Assembly: GCA_963853835.1 (NCBI GenBank)
Contig: OY970822.1
Location: 44,132,404 to 44,196,403 of the forward strand
Direction of reading: 5' to 3'
DNA from: Calendula officinalis
Taxonomy: Eukaryota; Streptophyta; Magnoliopsida; Asterales; Asteraceae
Length of the DNA: 64,000 nt
Shown here: piece by piece, positions 39,478-48,605 of the stretch
Numbering within the stretch: the first letter of the stretch is position 1
Layout of the letters: every line of letters starts with the position of its first letter
Made by a program: the position numbers and the translations under genes
Notes under the pieces: model-generated
What the model saw: the letters and a program-made list of their open reading frames with translations, nothing else
The model's database searches: none
What the model was told of the DNA's origin: nothing

Positions 39478-42400
39478 AAGAATTTTGATTTAAATCAGAT
39501 TTTTAATACTAGATACAATAAATCCGGTTTATTACTCTTTTAGAAGTTATTGGGCTTGAACCATTTTAAAACAGATTGGGTTACAAAGGTGAAAGGACTT
39601 TACTGATGGGTTGGGCCGGCCAGAGGCCAAGGCCCAACACCGAGAGTGGGATGTCGAAATGAATTTGGGCTGACATAATGTTACTAGGTTTCAAACTTGC
39701 GGGTTTAAATAACAACAAACTGGTCTGGCCCATTTGTGTTGTGGCTTGTGGCAGATCAAGAAAAACGAGGATGACGAGATGTGGTAGGAAAAAGTAAATA
39801 AATATAATAAAGTAAGTAAATAAAACAGAATTAGTCAAGGTCGATCGGTGTCAGAAAGAAAAAAAAAGAATCCGATCGGAAAATAGCACACCGGAAACAC
39901 ATACAACAGTAAAATAAAACGAAATAGGGGGCGGTGGTTTGGTGGGTTTCCTACATTCACACTTGGTCAGAAGGAAGAACATAAATTTAAATAAATTAAA
40001 AGTATAAGAATTTGGTAGTGAGTTTATACCTCAAGAAGGGACCACGAGAGAGGGGGAGAGATGCTGCCCAAAATGGTGTTGAGGGATGTAGATGGTTCTT
40101 TTGTGCAGGCTTTGTGTGTCTTAAATAGGAGTGTGGGGCCTTGAGGCTTTTAGTAAGAAACAATATAATTGGGTAGTATTTTGGGATGATATTAAATGGC
40201 TGCTCCAATTTGAGGAAAGAAAATAATGCAAAGAAGGTCAATATGGTGCAGAGATCATGGACGTGTACTACAAGGTGGTTAATTTGGACTTTTATTGCTT
40301 TACGTTTTAAGGAAGAATATAAAAGAAAAGAAAACAATATAAAAATAGTATTATGTGATTAATTGGGAAAGTGTATTCGGCTAGCATCAATATTTTTTAG
40401 GAAATTATTACTATTAATTTAATTTGTTAGTATTGGGTGTATAATATAGTTGCCCCATATAAAATATCAAAATTGATGGCTGACTTTGGAAAGTTCAAGG
40501 AGGCAAGGCGCGTACACATAAATGATAGGACGATTTTTGAGTATAAGTTTGTTTAAGAGTTTAAATTTGTAATGTTGTGATTGTTGCTTTTGTGTCAATT
40601 GTTTTGGTTGAGCTAATGATACACTATAAATCATAAAAATGTATGTGTATAGTTTATTTTATAATTATGTGGTGTCACCAACTCGCTAAATAATTAAATG
40701 ATGATTTAATGCAACTAAAATGCTTAATGCATCAAATATTAATGTGTGTTGATGAGATATAATTTCTAGGGTTTCACTGAATTTGAAAGTGCCCTAGTTG
40801 TTATCATAAATGATATTAGGGTTCTTAAACACTATTAGGGTTACAATAAATGATGAATTAAATACCTGAATTTTCGGGTTGTCACAATTACTGATGAGTA
40901 ATTAGATGATATGTCAAACTTAGGGTTTTGTAATCTGTATATAGTTGAACAATAAGTAAAATGTTAGGGTTTTGGTTGTGTAATTAACAAGGTGTACCAC
41001 ATCTAAAAGAAGGAGATATTCCACCACAAGCAGGGAAGCCTGGGTGGGCTGCAGTTCCTAGCCCTAGAATGACATCGTGGTTGATACTCTTGAAAAAAAT
41101 TGCCCAATCACATAACTTGCTTCCTGAATTTGAGGTAATCTTGATTTCACATTTTTATCTAAACATATTATATTCTTATTTTCATATATTAAACGATGTA
41201 GATTACTTTGGAGGCTACTCATCATGGTCCAGTTACAAATAAGCCAACAATGTTTGTGGAAATAGGTATCTCAAACTTCTTATTCATGTTTTCTGATAAT
41301 GTGATGAAAATTTCTTCTGTGTATGGTTTGTTGCATCTGATATGATTTTAATGCTATTTAGTCCCTTAATTAACATTTGAAATTTCACATTAAAAAGAAT
41401 TCATTTATGTTTTGGTTTGTATAGGTAGCACAATTGAATGTTGGACTAGGCAAGATGCTGCTCAAGCCGTTGCTCAGGTTTTTAACAGTTATTTCCCCAT
41501 AAAGCTAGCTGTAATTCAAAGTTTACAATTCTGGTTAAGATAACTATAAAGATTATCAAGCTATAAATTATATTAATCACCCCTAAACATTTTCAGTTAC
41601 AGTGTCTTCATAAATCCTATTAGTGTGCCTCATCATCATATATTCTCTAAAAACATTTTAATTTTTTTTTAATCTTTTTTTTTTTCTAAATAAATGAAGT
41701 TAGTTTGGGAAGGACTTGGAATTGGAGGAGGGGAGGCTGTTGGGAACTGGAACAGGTACCATCAAGAACCTTTAAAAATTCATAATAAATAATAAATATA
41801 CTTATTTTTACCTTTTTTTATTAACCAGTATGTGCAGTAACAAAAAAGTCCTTATTGGTATTGGAGGTGGTCATTATGTACCTCGCCACATGGACACAGT
41901 GTTGTATGTTACTTTCAACTCTACTTATAATTTGCATTTGTATATGTTCCTTTTACTAACACATTAATATAATATATTAGCTACTAAAGAAATTTACATT
42001 ATACAGTTAATATGATGAAAAAGATAGGACATGAGAACTTGAAATATCACACATTAAGTATTGTTGCAATTTTATTTAAACATAAATGAATTGATTTATA
42101 TACAATATTTTAGGAAGGGTAATGTGTGGGTTGGTCATTTGTTATCCGGATATTCATTACCAATGGAGGAATTAAAAGACGAAAAAAACTCCAAAAATAT
42201 TGGAGGAAATTGGAAGCATGCAATAAAAGCTGCATATGATGCTACACTTAAAGGTTTTCCCAATCATTGTTCATCTTGATCACAAGTAAACCGTCATTTG
42301 CGTCTATTATCACTTAATTATATATTTAAACCATTGTTGTAAGTTGTAAATATGGAATTAAATTTGAAACAATTGGCAGGAGTTTTAAGGGCTGGCAGAA

Positions 42401-42497
42401 GAAAGCAATTACCGAGTATTTAAGTGAACAGAATATTCAAATTGGAAAACCTGCTGATTTCTACCTGATCGATCTTAACATTGCCATGGTAATCTGA
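30201..42497 (+). CDS. GEK1: D-aminoacyl-tRNA deacylase, GEK1/DTD2 type (nine exons, exon 8 frameshift, intron 2 disrupted)
   Basis: This enzyme family hydrolyses wrongly charged D-aminoacyl-tRNA (and aldehyde-modified D-aa-tRNA); the Arabidopsis gene protects against ethanol and acetaldehyde. Exons are 30201-30290, 30363-30543, 40992-41134, 41202-41265, 41425-41477, 41700-41755, 41829-41903, 42114-42285 and 42380-42497, all with GT-AG borders. Diagnostic blocks are HTAVTNRPALTIHPIG, EATHHGPVTNKPTMF, IGGGHYVPRH and VWVGHLLSGYSLPMEE. Total exon length is 952 nt, one more than a whole number of codons. In exon 8 the frame shifts by +1 just after GFPN (about 42264), giving TGA at 42277-42279 and a 275-residue product instead of about 316. 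The downstream IVHLDHK and SFKGWQKKAI blocks remain readable in the shifted frame. Either this allele is damaged or the base call is wrong. A 10.3 kb gypsy element fills intron 2. Confidence 0.9.
30591..33280 (-). repeat. 3' LTR of the gypsy element
   Basis: 2690 bp, starting TGTCACACCCCGCC on the plus strand and ending GGGTTGTCACA. It contains a pure AAAT microsatellite (about 31844-31876) and the minus-strand frames 31944-32231 and 32390-32731, which recur in the other LTR and have no recognised function. Confidence 0.94.
33315..34460 (-). pseudogene. gypsy integrase core and chromodomain-like tail
   Basis: This is the same frame as the gag-pol ORF upstream, separated by an in-frame TAA at 34500-34502 that falls inside the HHCC zinc finger. 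The integrase shows the triad D (TMDFITKLP), D (ISDRDSRF) and E (DGQSERTIQTLE). The C-terminus carries GPFEILERVGPVAYRLQLP and then VKVRWNSKRGPEFTWERED, a chromodomain-like module thought to guide integration. The last residues, through PHLFPNP, end near the 3' LTR. Confidence 0.9.
34500..37544 (-). pseudogene. gypsy gag (C part), protease, reverse transcriptase, RNase H, start of integrase
   Basis: This 1014-codon frame starts within Gag (AKEALTWWNSQV). It has two CCHC knuckles at C220-C233 and C246-C259, protease DSGA with D314, reverse transcriptase FIDD at residues 648-651, RNase H D797 (VYCDASHQDLG) and then the HHCC finger start (HPGADKMYKDVK). It ends at an in-frame TAA where the family has an amino acid. 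All visible catalytic residues are intact. The true N-terminus of Gag is in another frame (37559-37954). Confidence 0.92.
37559..37954 (-). pseudogene. gypsy Gag N-terminus, frameshifted
   Basis: The likely start is the Met at 37954 (MPARRNTRNNRR). The basic leader and the helical VEEMVARRISEAIAQYE are typical of plant gypsy Gag. Around 37650 family-like sequence (CSFKTFTACRPPSYSGN) switches to the frame of the long gag-pol ORF, showing a single frameshift. Confidence 0.85.
38184..38195 (-). other. gypsy primer binding site
   Basis: On the minus strand TGGTATCAAAGA lies two bases inside the 5' LTR, close to the initiator tRNA-Met primer site with one or two mismatches. Confidence 0.75.
38198..40886 (-). 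repeat. 5' LTR of the gypsy element
   Basis: 2689 bp, collinear with the other LTR. The clearest difference is a 9-bp deletion at about 38690, together with a 3-bp insertion near 39713. Next to it lies GEK1 intron sequence running into exon 3. Confidence 0.94.
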
Positions 42498-43418
42498 TTG
42501 TTGTGTTAAAAGACCATTTTGCCCTCATGTGCAAGGGAACTTAACGGATATATCTAACGACATTTAAAGGACCAATGGAATTTCAAATTTCATATTAAAG
42601 AAATGTCTATGTAATTTTTAAACTTAAAGGACCGACGATGTCATTTAGACCAAATCACAAGGACCAAAGATGTAATTTTCTCTTATTTGTTTGATGTTAA
42701 TTTAATGCGGTCTTTTTTGTTTCATTACACATCTCCATCCGATAACAACCTTGACACAAAGGACTACTCAAAGCACCACTCAAATCTCTCAAATCGCAAC
42801 CAAAGAACATAAAAATATACTTTAAACCCAAATATTACCAATTAAAACTATATATCGAACCCTAATCCAAAATCAAGGTCATACACCCCATTAGCATCAA
42901 GTGTTGGGTGAGTCAAATATGCCTTCAATATTATGGATATACAGCCGACTGTGTGCCTGTATTTATTTAAGGTATGGTACTATTCACTACCAAACACAAA
43001 TTGTTATTTGTAAAATAAAATAATTCTTGTTAATATATTAATGAATTGCCACTTGGGTAAGCCCTGGCTTGTGACTTAATTTTGATGTAATGTTTGAATA
43101 TGTGGTGTGTATTCGGATTTATAAAGTCAACTACTTACCGAAATTTAACGGACTTTTCTGTAAATGTACGTATCCAGCCATGATGAACGGCCTGTAATGC
43201 CTTTGACTTTGCGTTAATAAACTTCCAATGTCCGCCTTTCATTATTTTCTAGAAAAATATTCAAACATATCTCAAAACATCTCTAACGAATAGATTAAAA
43301 CACTTTGACAAAATTATCTAACAATAAAGAGAGAAAATGTATGCGTCAATCGTTGAATAAATTAGAGATGTTTTCTGGCATGTAAATCATTTTTCTTTAT
43401 TTTCTATAGAGTTGATGT
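42498..43418. other. GEK1 3' flank and spacer
   Basis: No other gene recognised. It likely includes the GEK1 3' UTR. Confidence 0.45.
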
Positions 43419-43426
43419 ATTTAATT

Positions 43427-43936
43427 TAGGCATGTAAACGAACCGAACGTTCAACGAACCGTTCGCGAACCGTTTGGCGGGAGTTCGTTTATGTTCGTTC
43501 ATTTAGCTAAACAAACAAACACAAACAAGATTTTGTGTTCGTTTAGTTAAACAAACGAACACGAACAAAGGCCCGTTCGTTCGTTTACGTTCGTGAACAT
43601 TCGTTCGTGTTCGTTTGTTTATGTTCGTTTGTTAGTTTGAGTTTGTTTATGTTCGTTTATGTTTGTTTATGTTCGTTTATGTTTGTTTATGTTCGTTTGT
43701 GTACGTTTGTGTTTGTTTATGTTCGTTTGTGTTTGTTTGTGTTTGTTTATGTTTGTTTATGTTTGTTACCATCGTTCATGAACTGTTCGTGAACACTAAA
43801 TTTTCTTAACAAACGAACACGAACACAAAATTCCGTTCGATAAGTGTTCGTGAACCGTTCATGAACACATTTTTCCCTTAACAAACGAACACGAACAAAG
43901 CCCCATTCGTGTTCGTTCGGTTCGTTTACAGGCCTA
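43427..43936. mobile_element. hAT-type MITE with GTTCGTTT tandem core
   Basis: Terminal inverted repeats TAGGCATGTAAACGAACCG and the inverse of TAGGCCTGTAAACGAACCG, flanked by a perfect 8-bp duplication ATTTAATT (43419-43426, 43937-43944). The core is a degenerate tandem of GTTCGTTTATG-like units (about 43580-43770). The 61-codon frame inside (43607-43792) is this repeat translated and is not a gene. Confidence 0.9.
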
Positions 43937-43944
43937 ATTTAATT

Positions 43945-44752
43945 ATTTGGAAGTGATCTAGCTACTCAACCTTTTTAATATACTATCATTCATTTATTGT
44001 TACAACTTAATACATTTAAAAATGTAATTTTTTTATTTATACCAAACTTGGCTAAGAATAGGTTGGATGATGAAAACATCATTTGAATCTTACCAGAACG
44101 ATTTCTTTACTTTATAGAATAGTAAATTTAGTCAAGAGTAGTTTAGGTCTTTTTTTTACTGTCCATCATGTTTTTGACAGATTCGGTATAATCGAAACAT
44201 GATATGATATATGATCAAGTTACTTATAAAGTAGTTTAAGTACGTGAATGACATTAGTTAAACAAAACTTAAATAGTTAGATGGGCTCACATGCCTTATC
44301 TTTATAATAAAAGATAGATGTTAGTTTATATTAAACATTCCTACTTATTTGCGATACATATTACCAAATTAAAAGATGAGACTACAAAGAAAAAAAAATA
44401 ATAGATTACAAATGTCAAACACATTTTACTACCGCCAAACCTTCTATACCGCCATTGGTATGACGCTCGTTAAGTGGGTTGTGCTTTTAATATGGCTTTT
44501 ACACCCACTTTGCCTATCAATATCATGAAAGACACATTAAAATCATGCTAAAAAGCCAATATGATTTTAACACACCTTCTATACCCTATATTCTAATAAT
44601 GGTAGTATTTAATTTTGGCTAATTTCATAAAATCTCAACTTATCGTTACATATATTTTAATTAAATATTATTTATCATATAAAAACTTAACATGACTCGC
44701 AATAAAGAATAATAATTTAAAAAATTAAAAACATGAAACCTCACATGTCACT
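43945..44752. other. AT-rich spacer
   Basis: Nothing recognisable. Confidence 0.45.
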
Positions 44753-44760
44753 GTTTGAGG

Positions 44761-45403
44761 TAGGGGTGAGCATAAAAACCGAAAAACCGAAACCAAACCG
44801 TTAAAACCGACAAAACCAAACCGTTAAAACCGAAACCATTTCAAAACCGGCGGTTTGGTTTTAGATTTTGAAAAAACCGATGGATTCGGTTTGGTTTCGG
44901 TTTTAACCAAAAACCGCTCCGTTAAGAAACCGCCCCGCTAATATTTAATATATTATATATTTTTTTTAATTTTATATTTATTAAATAGAAGTCGACCTAT
45001 TTAAATATTTGAAAGTCCATCGACCATGGTTCATTAATGTTTATATCTCGTTATTATATGATACAAAATATGTTTATAATTTGAATTTTGGGTTGGAAAA
45101 TGGTATTCATTGTTGAAATTTATTATTAGAAATTGAAGTTAATGCTGTAAATTAGATATAGTTACTGAAATTTGTATGTAGTTTTGGAAAAATGAAGATT
45201 AGTACATGAAATTATATATCAATGTTTTAAACGAGGTGGATTCGGTTTTAAAACCGAAACCGAACCGTTAAAGGCTAAAAACCGCTAAAACCGAAACCGT
45301 TAGAAACCGAAACCATTGGGTTTGAAAATCCTAAAACTGAAATTAGCGGATCGTGTTCGGTTTGAGCCTAAAACCGCCCCAAACCGCCCCATGCACACCC
45401 CTA
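44761..45403. mobile_element. hAT-type MITE with AACCGAAACC core
   Basis: Starts TAGGGGTGAGCA and ends TGCACACCCCTA, flanked by a perfect 8-bp duplication GTTTGAGG (44753-44760, 45404-45411). It has the same termini and internal CCGAAACC motif as the MITE at 1664-1980, but is longer (643 bp) because of an AT-rich middle. Confidence 0.9.
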
Positions 45404-45411
45404 GTTTGAGG

Positions 45412-45909
45412 GACCATTATCTTTTGTTCAAGTCCAAATGGGTGAGAAAATGAAGAAGCTGTCGTATTTTATTGTTAGAGTCAAAACAGTGGGTGGGATT
45501 TTTCCCTCTCTTGTTGAAAATCCCTACCAAAGTACTCATCTAAATTAACATGAATACCCCTTTTAATCCAGATAATATGTACAACTTTTATATTATTACA
45601 TGGATAATTAATACGAATTTTGTTATACATCAATTACTTGGAGATGATAAAAAGTAGCATTTGTGAAATGAGTTTAGAGCTATACACCAACTGAACGAAT
45701 GTGAACGTGATTTGTTCGTTTAACGTTAACCGAATATATAAATGAATACGAATGGATATAAACAACGAAATTTCCAGTTCGTACTTGCTTGTTAAGAAGA
45801 TAAGTTTGTTTGTGTTCGGTCGTTTAACTAAATAAACACAAATGAACATAAATGAATGCAAATGACATAACAAAAATAGCCGCATGAACTGAACATATAA
45901 ATGGAAGTT
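45412..45909. other. spacer with a degenerate GTTCGTTT-type repeat
   Basis: From about 45680 the sequence is rich in GAACG/CGTTC words like the MITE at 43427. Similar words resume at 54120-54310 beyond the pol-less LTR element, so that element probably inserted into an old copy of this repeat. Confidence 0.5.
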
Positions 45910-45914
45910 CATGC

Positions 45915-46219
45915 TGTTAGGTACTAGATATGTTGTAATAGTTAGTCTAGGGGGTAATAGTGTAACAATGTATAGATGTTAGGTTTTATTACCAAAATGG
46001 TCCTAACTAACCAAGAATTGAGCCATGGTATAAATACCAAAGTGTAAGGCTCAATTCTTAAACTTTTGCCATTAATCAATTTCACATTATCCAGCAATTG
46101 TTCTCTCCCATCTCTCTACTTTCTCTCTCTAAAAGCCCTAATCTCATTCTTCACTTTTATCACCAAAATCATCATCAAACCTCTCTAAATGGATTGAATC
46201 GGTGTTATTGTGCTTTTCA
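45915..46219 (+). repeat. 5' LTR of the pol-less element
   Basis: 305 bp. The core promoter TATAAATA lies at 46029-46036. The R/U5 part carries a CT-rich leader (CTCTCTACTTTCTCTCTC). Confidence 0.94.
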
Positions 46220-46221
46220 AT

Positions 46222-46233
46222 TGGTATCAGAGC
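46222..46233 (+). other. primer binding site (initiator tRNA-Met type)
   Basis: TGGTATCAGAGC, identical to the primer site of the Copia element at 16267-16278. Confidence 0.9.
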
Positions 46234-46674
46234 ATAATTTCATCTTGAAAACGATCCAAATCCATCAATTGGTGTTAAAATCAGAAGAATCAGTGGGTTT
46301 TTGAAGGTTTTTGAAGAAAAAAGGGGTTTAAGATAAAAAATCAGATTTAAGGTACTATTTCTTGTTATTATGGATTGAATAGCTTCCTTTTATTGATATA
46401 TTAAGCTTAGAATCAAGCTAGGATCGAATCTAATCCATACTGATGAAGAATTAAGGGTTTTAGGAAAAACCATTAAAGCTTCAAAAACCCTTTAAATTCA
46501 AATTTTCGAATAGATCTAGGTTGTTTTTGAGTAATATAGTTGCAATGGATTGAAGAAAATAGTATTTGGGTTAGTTTGCTATAAGAATCAGTGAATTTGG
46601 GTAAGAAACGAGCATTTTAGGATCAAATTAGTGGGTTTTTTCAGGTCTGCTCGTAACAGTTCTGCTCAAGAAAT

Positions 46675-46975
46675 TGTTCGGCCCGAGAACAGTAACAAGT
46701 TCGGCCCGAACATCATCAACAACTTCGGCCCGAACTTCATCACTACTTCGGCCCGAACTTCACACCACAACTTCGACCCGAACTTCTACATAACTTCGGC
46801 CCGAACTACTACCCAACTTCGGCCCGAACTTCAAACCCTACTTCGGCTCGAACTTCTTTCACAACCTCGGCCCGAACTTCTTTTGAACTTCGGCCCGAAC
46901 TTCCTTTACACTTCGACCCGAACTTCACCAGTACTTCGGCCCGAACTTCTTCTGCACCTCGGCCCGAACTTCTTT
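46675..46975 (+). repeat. TTCGGCCCGAACTTC minisatellite in the leader
   Basis: About a dozen imperfect copies of a 15-28-bp unit around CTTCGGCCCGAACTTC lie between the primer site and the Gag ORF. The core is nearly self-complementary. A 131-codon frame that spans it is not a plausible protein. Confidence 0.85.
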
Positions 46976-47022
46976 TCCAAATTTAAATATTTTTTTTCGG
47001 TCGTTCTTTCTTCCAACAAGAT

Positions 47023-47922
47023 ATGACTTCCAAGGACGCCTTGTCTATTGGATCAGACACGAAACCACCTGTTCTCTACCGAGGAGAATACGGTCAATGG
47101 AAGAAACGGTTTCTCCATTTCATCCTGAGCCAACAAGCTGGTCCATCTATCCTTGAATCCCTTACAACCGGACCCGCTAAGTTCTATCGTGCAGTGGCTC
47201 CAGCCCTAAACACCGAACCAGCAATACCTGGAGGTGTAATCGAAATTCCCCCGGCGGAATACACTCAAGAGCAAAAGGATAGGGCTAGGGCGGATGTGCT
47301 CGCACACTCCTACATGCTACAAGGCATAACAAATGAAATCTACAGCAGCCTTGATAGTTTCAGCACGGGGAAAGAGCTTTGGGATGAAATTCAAAAGCAA
47401 ATGGAGGGTACCGACCTGGGTAATAAAGCAAAGATGGTTTCGACCTTAAATGCCTATGGTCAATTCAAAGCTACCCCAATGGAAGAACTAGGGGAAACAT
47501 ATCTTAGATTCTGCAACATGCTCAACGATCTCCGAAAGAACAACCTCATCAAAGAGAAGCTTGAGATCAACATCAAATTCATCCAATCCCTACTACCGGA
47601 GTGGGAGATGTTTGGAAACAGTGCAATGCAGCACAAGGATTTGAGCTCCATAGATATTCATGAACTATATGAGTACCTACATCAAAACGAGCCTATGGTG
47701 AAAGGAATCGTCAAAAACAGGCAAGATATGACAGACACCTTGGCAATGTTGACCAAACAAAATCTGGCTCTTAACAAAGGTATCAACGAAGCAATGGTTG
47801 CAGCACAAACAAAAGAGGTGGTACATGAAGAACCAGAAACTCTGATCCCAGCGGGGACACAAGATGAAATCGACTCAGTTCGTCAAGCCTTGGCTCTCAT
47901 TTCCTCCTATAACAAAAAGTAG
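47023..47922 (+). CDS. Gag of the pol-less element
   Basis: An intact 299-residue protein starting MTSKDALSIGSD. It has the Copia-type capsid fold signature: GQWKKRFLHFIL near residue 25, KELWDEIQKQMEGTDLGNKA near residue 120, and a following FIQSLLPEWEMF block (UBN2-like). There is no zinc knuckle and no protease downstream, so cleavage and RNA binding would differ from a full Gag. It probably forms or joins virus-like particles and supports trans-mobilisation. An intact frame fits the near-identical LTRs. Confidence 0.85.
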   Translation: MTSKDALSIGSDTKPPVLYRGEYGQWKKRFLHFILSQQAGPSILESLTTGPAKFYRAVAPALNTEPAIPGGVIEIPPAEYTQEQKDRARADVLAHSYMLQGITNEIYSSLDSFSTGKELWDEIQKQMEGTDLGNKAKMVSTLNAYGQFKATPMEELGETYLRFCNMLNDLRKNNLIKEKLEINIKFIQSLLPEWEMFGNSAMQHKDLSSIDIHELYEYLHQNEPMVKGIVKNRQDMTDTLAMLTKQNLALNKGINEAMVAAQTKEVVHEEPETLIPAGTQDEIDSVRQALALISSYNKK

Positions 47923-48012
47923 TATAAGAAACCAACCAACAACAATCTTAGATCATCCTCAAATTTCAAATTCAATTCCTCTTCTCAAACCCCAAACAAC
48001 AAATTCTCATTT

Positions 48013-48070
48013 CCAGCAATTGTTCTCTCTACCATCTCTCTACTTTCTCTCTCTAAAAGCCCTAATCTCA
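48013..48070 (+). repeat. internal fragment of the element's own LTR
   Basis: CCAGCAATTGTTCTCTC... through GCCCTAATCTCA matches LTR positions 46091-46148 except for a few bases. It sits directly before a second TTCGGCCCGAAC tract. Confidence 0.9.
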
Positions 48071-48165
48071 CCCCGAACTTCGGCCCGAACTTCTACAACT
48101 TCGGCCCGAACTTCTACACAACTTCGGCCCGAACTTCTACACAAGTTCGGCCCGAACTCTTTCAA
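48071..48165 (+). repeat. second TTCGGCCCGAAC tract
   Basis: Four to five copies of the same unit as at 46675-46975, followed by about 440 bp of leader-like sequence before the second ORF. Confidence 0.88.
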
Positions 48166-48605
48166 CACTCGCGTGACAAAAGGGGCTGTACTGTAACGGT
48201 CATAACTTTCAGCTCGGGTGTCCGTTTCGAGCCCACGAGTAACCAAATCGAAGCTTAAGACGAAGGCTACGACGTGATAAACCGCCGTAGGCGGTTTACC
48301 CAACTTGCCGGCCCAAAAACGCTTGTTTCGATCGCTTAATTTGCGTTTTTGTGATTTTTCGGTCAATTTCCAAACTTCGTTTAGCCCCAGTTTCTAACCC
48401 GATCGTCGTTTTTCCCTAATTCAAAAATCTTAGGCACATTTAAAGTGTACTTTATCATCTGGAATAATCATTTTATGATTTCGGTAATTTTGAATTTTTG
48501 AAGACCAATTCACGGTCTACATCACATATTCTATTCCAGAACCTTCTCATTCTTAAAATTTTGTTTACCTCGTTTCAATCAAAATTCCCGTGATTTGTTC
48601 TTAAC

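Larger units (their letters stand above)
30591..40886 (-). mobile_element. Ty3/gypsy LTR retrotransposon inserted in GEK1 intron 2
   Basis: Long LTRs at 30591-33280 and 38198-40886 flank a 4.9 kb interior read on the minus strand. A perfect 5-bp duplication ATTAC brackets the element (30586-30590 and 40887-40891). The domain order gag, protease, RT, RNase H, integrase and a chromodomain-like tail defines Ty3/gypsy, probably a chromovirus lineage. The LTRs differ at about 15 places by eye (some are indels or microsatellite changes), so the insertion is young, younger than the Copia element. The interior nevertheless has one frameshift and one stop. It lies antisense to GEK1, 47 bp after exon 2. 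Confidence 0.96.

Noticed and set aside
43607..43792. Cys/Phe/Val-rich 61-codon frame, possible membrane peptide
   Set aside because: A pure product of the GTTCGTTTATG repeat inside a MITE.
46631..47026. 131-codon frame in the leader of the pol-less element
   Set aside because: It is the GGCCCGAAC minisatellite translated; the real Gag starts at 47023 in a different frame.
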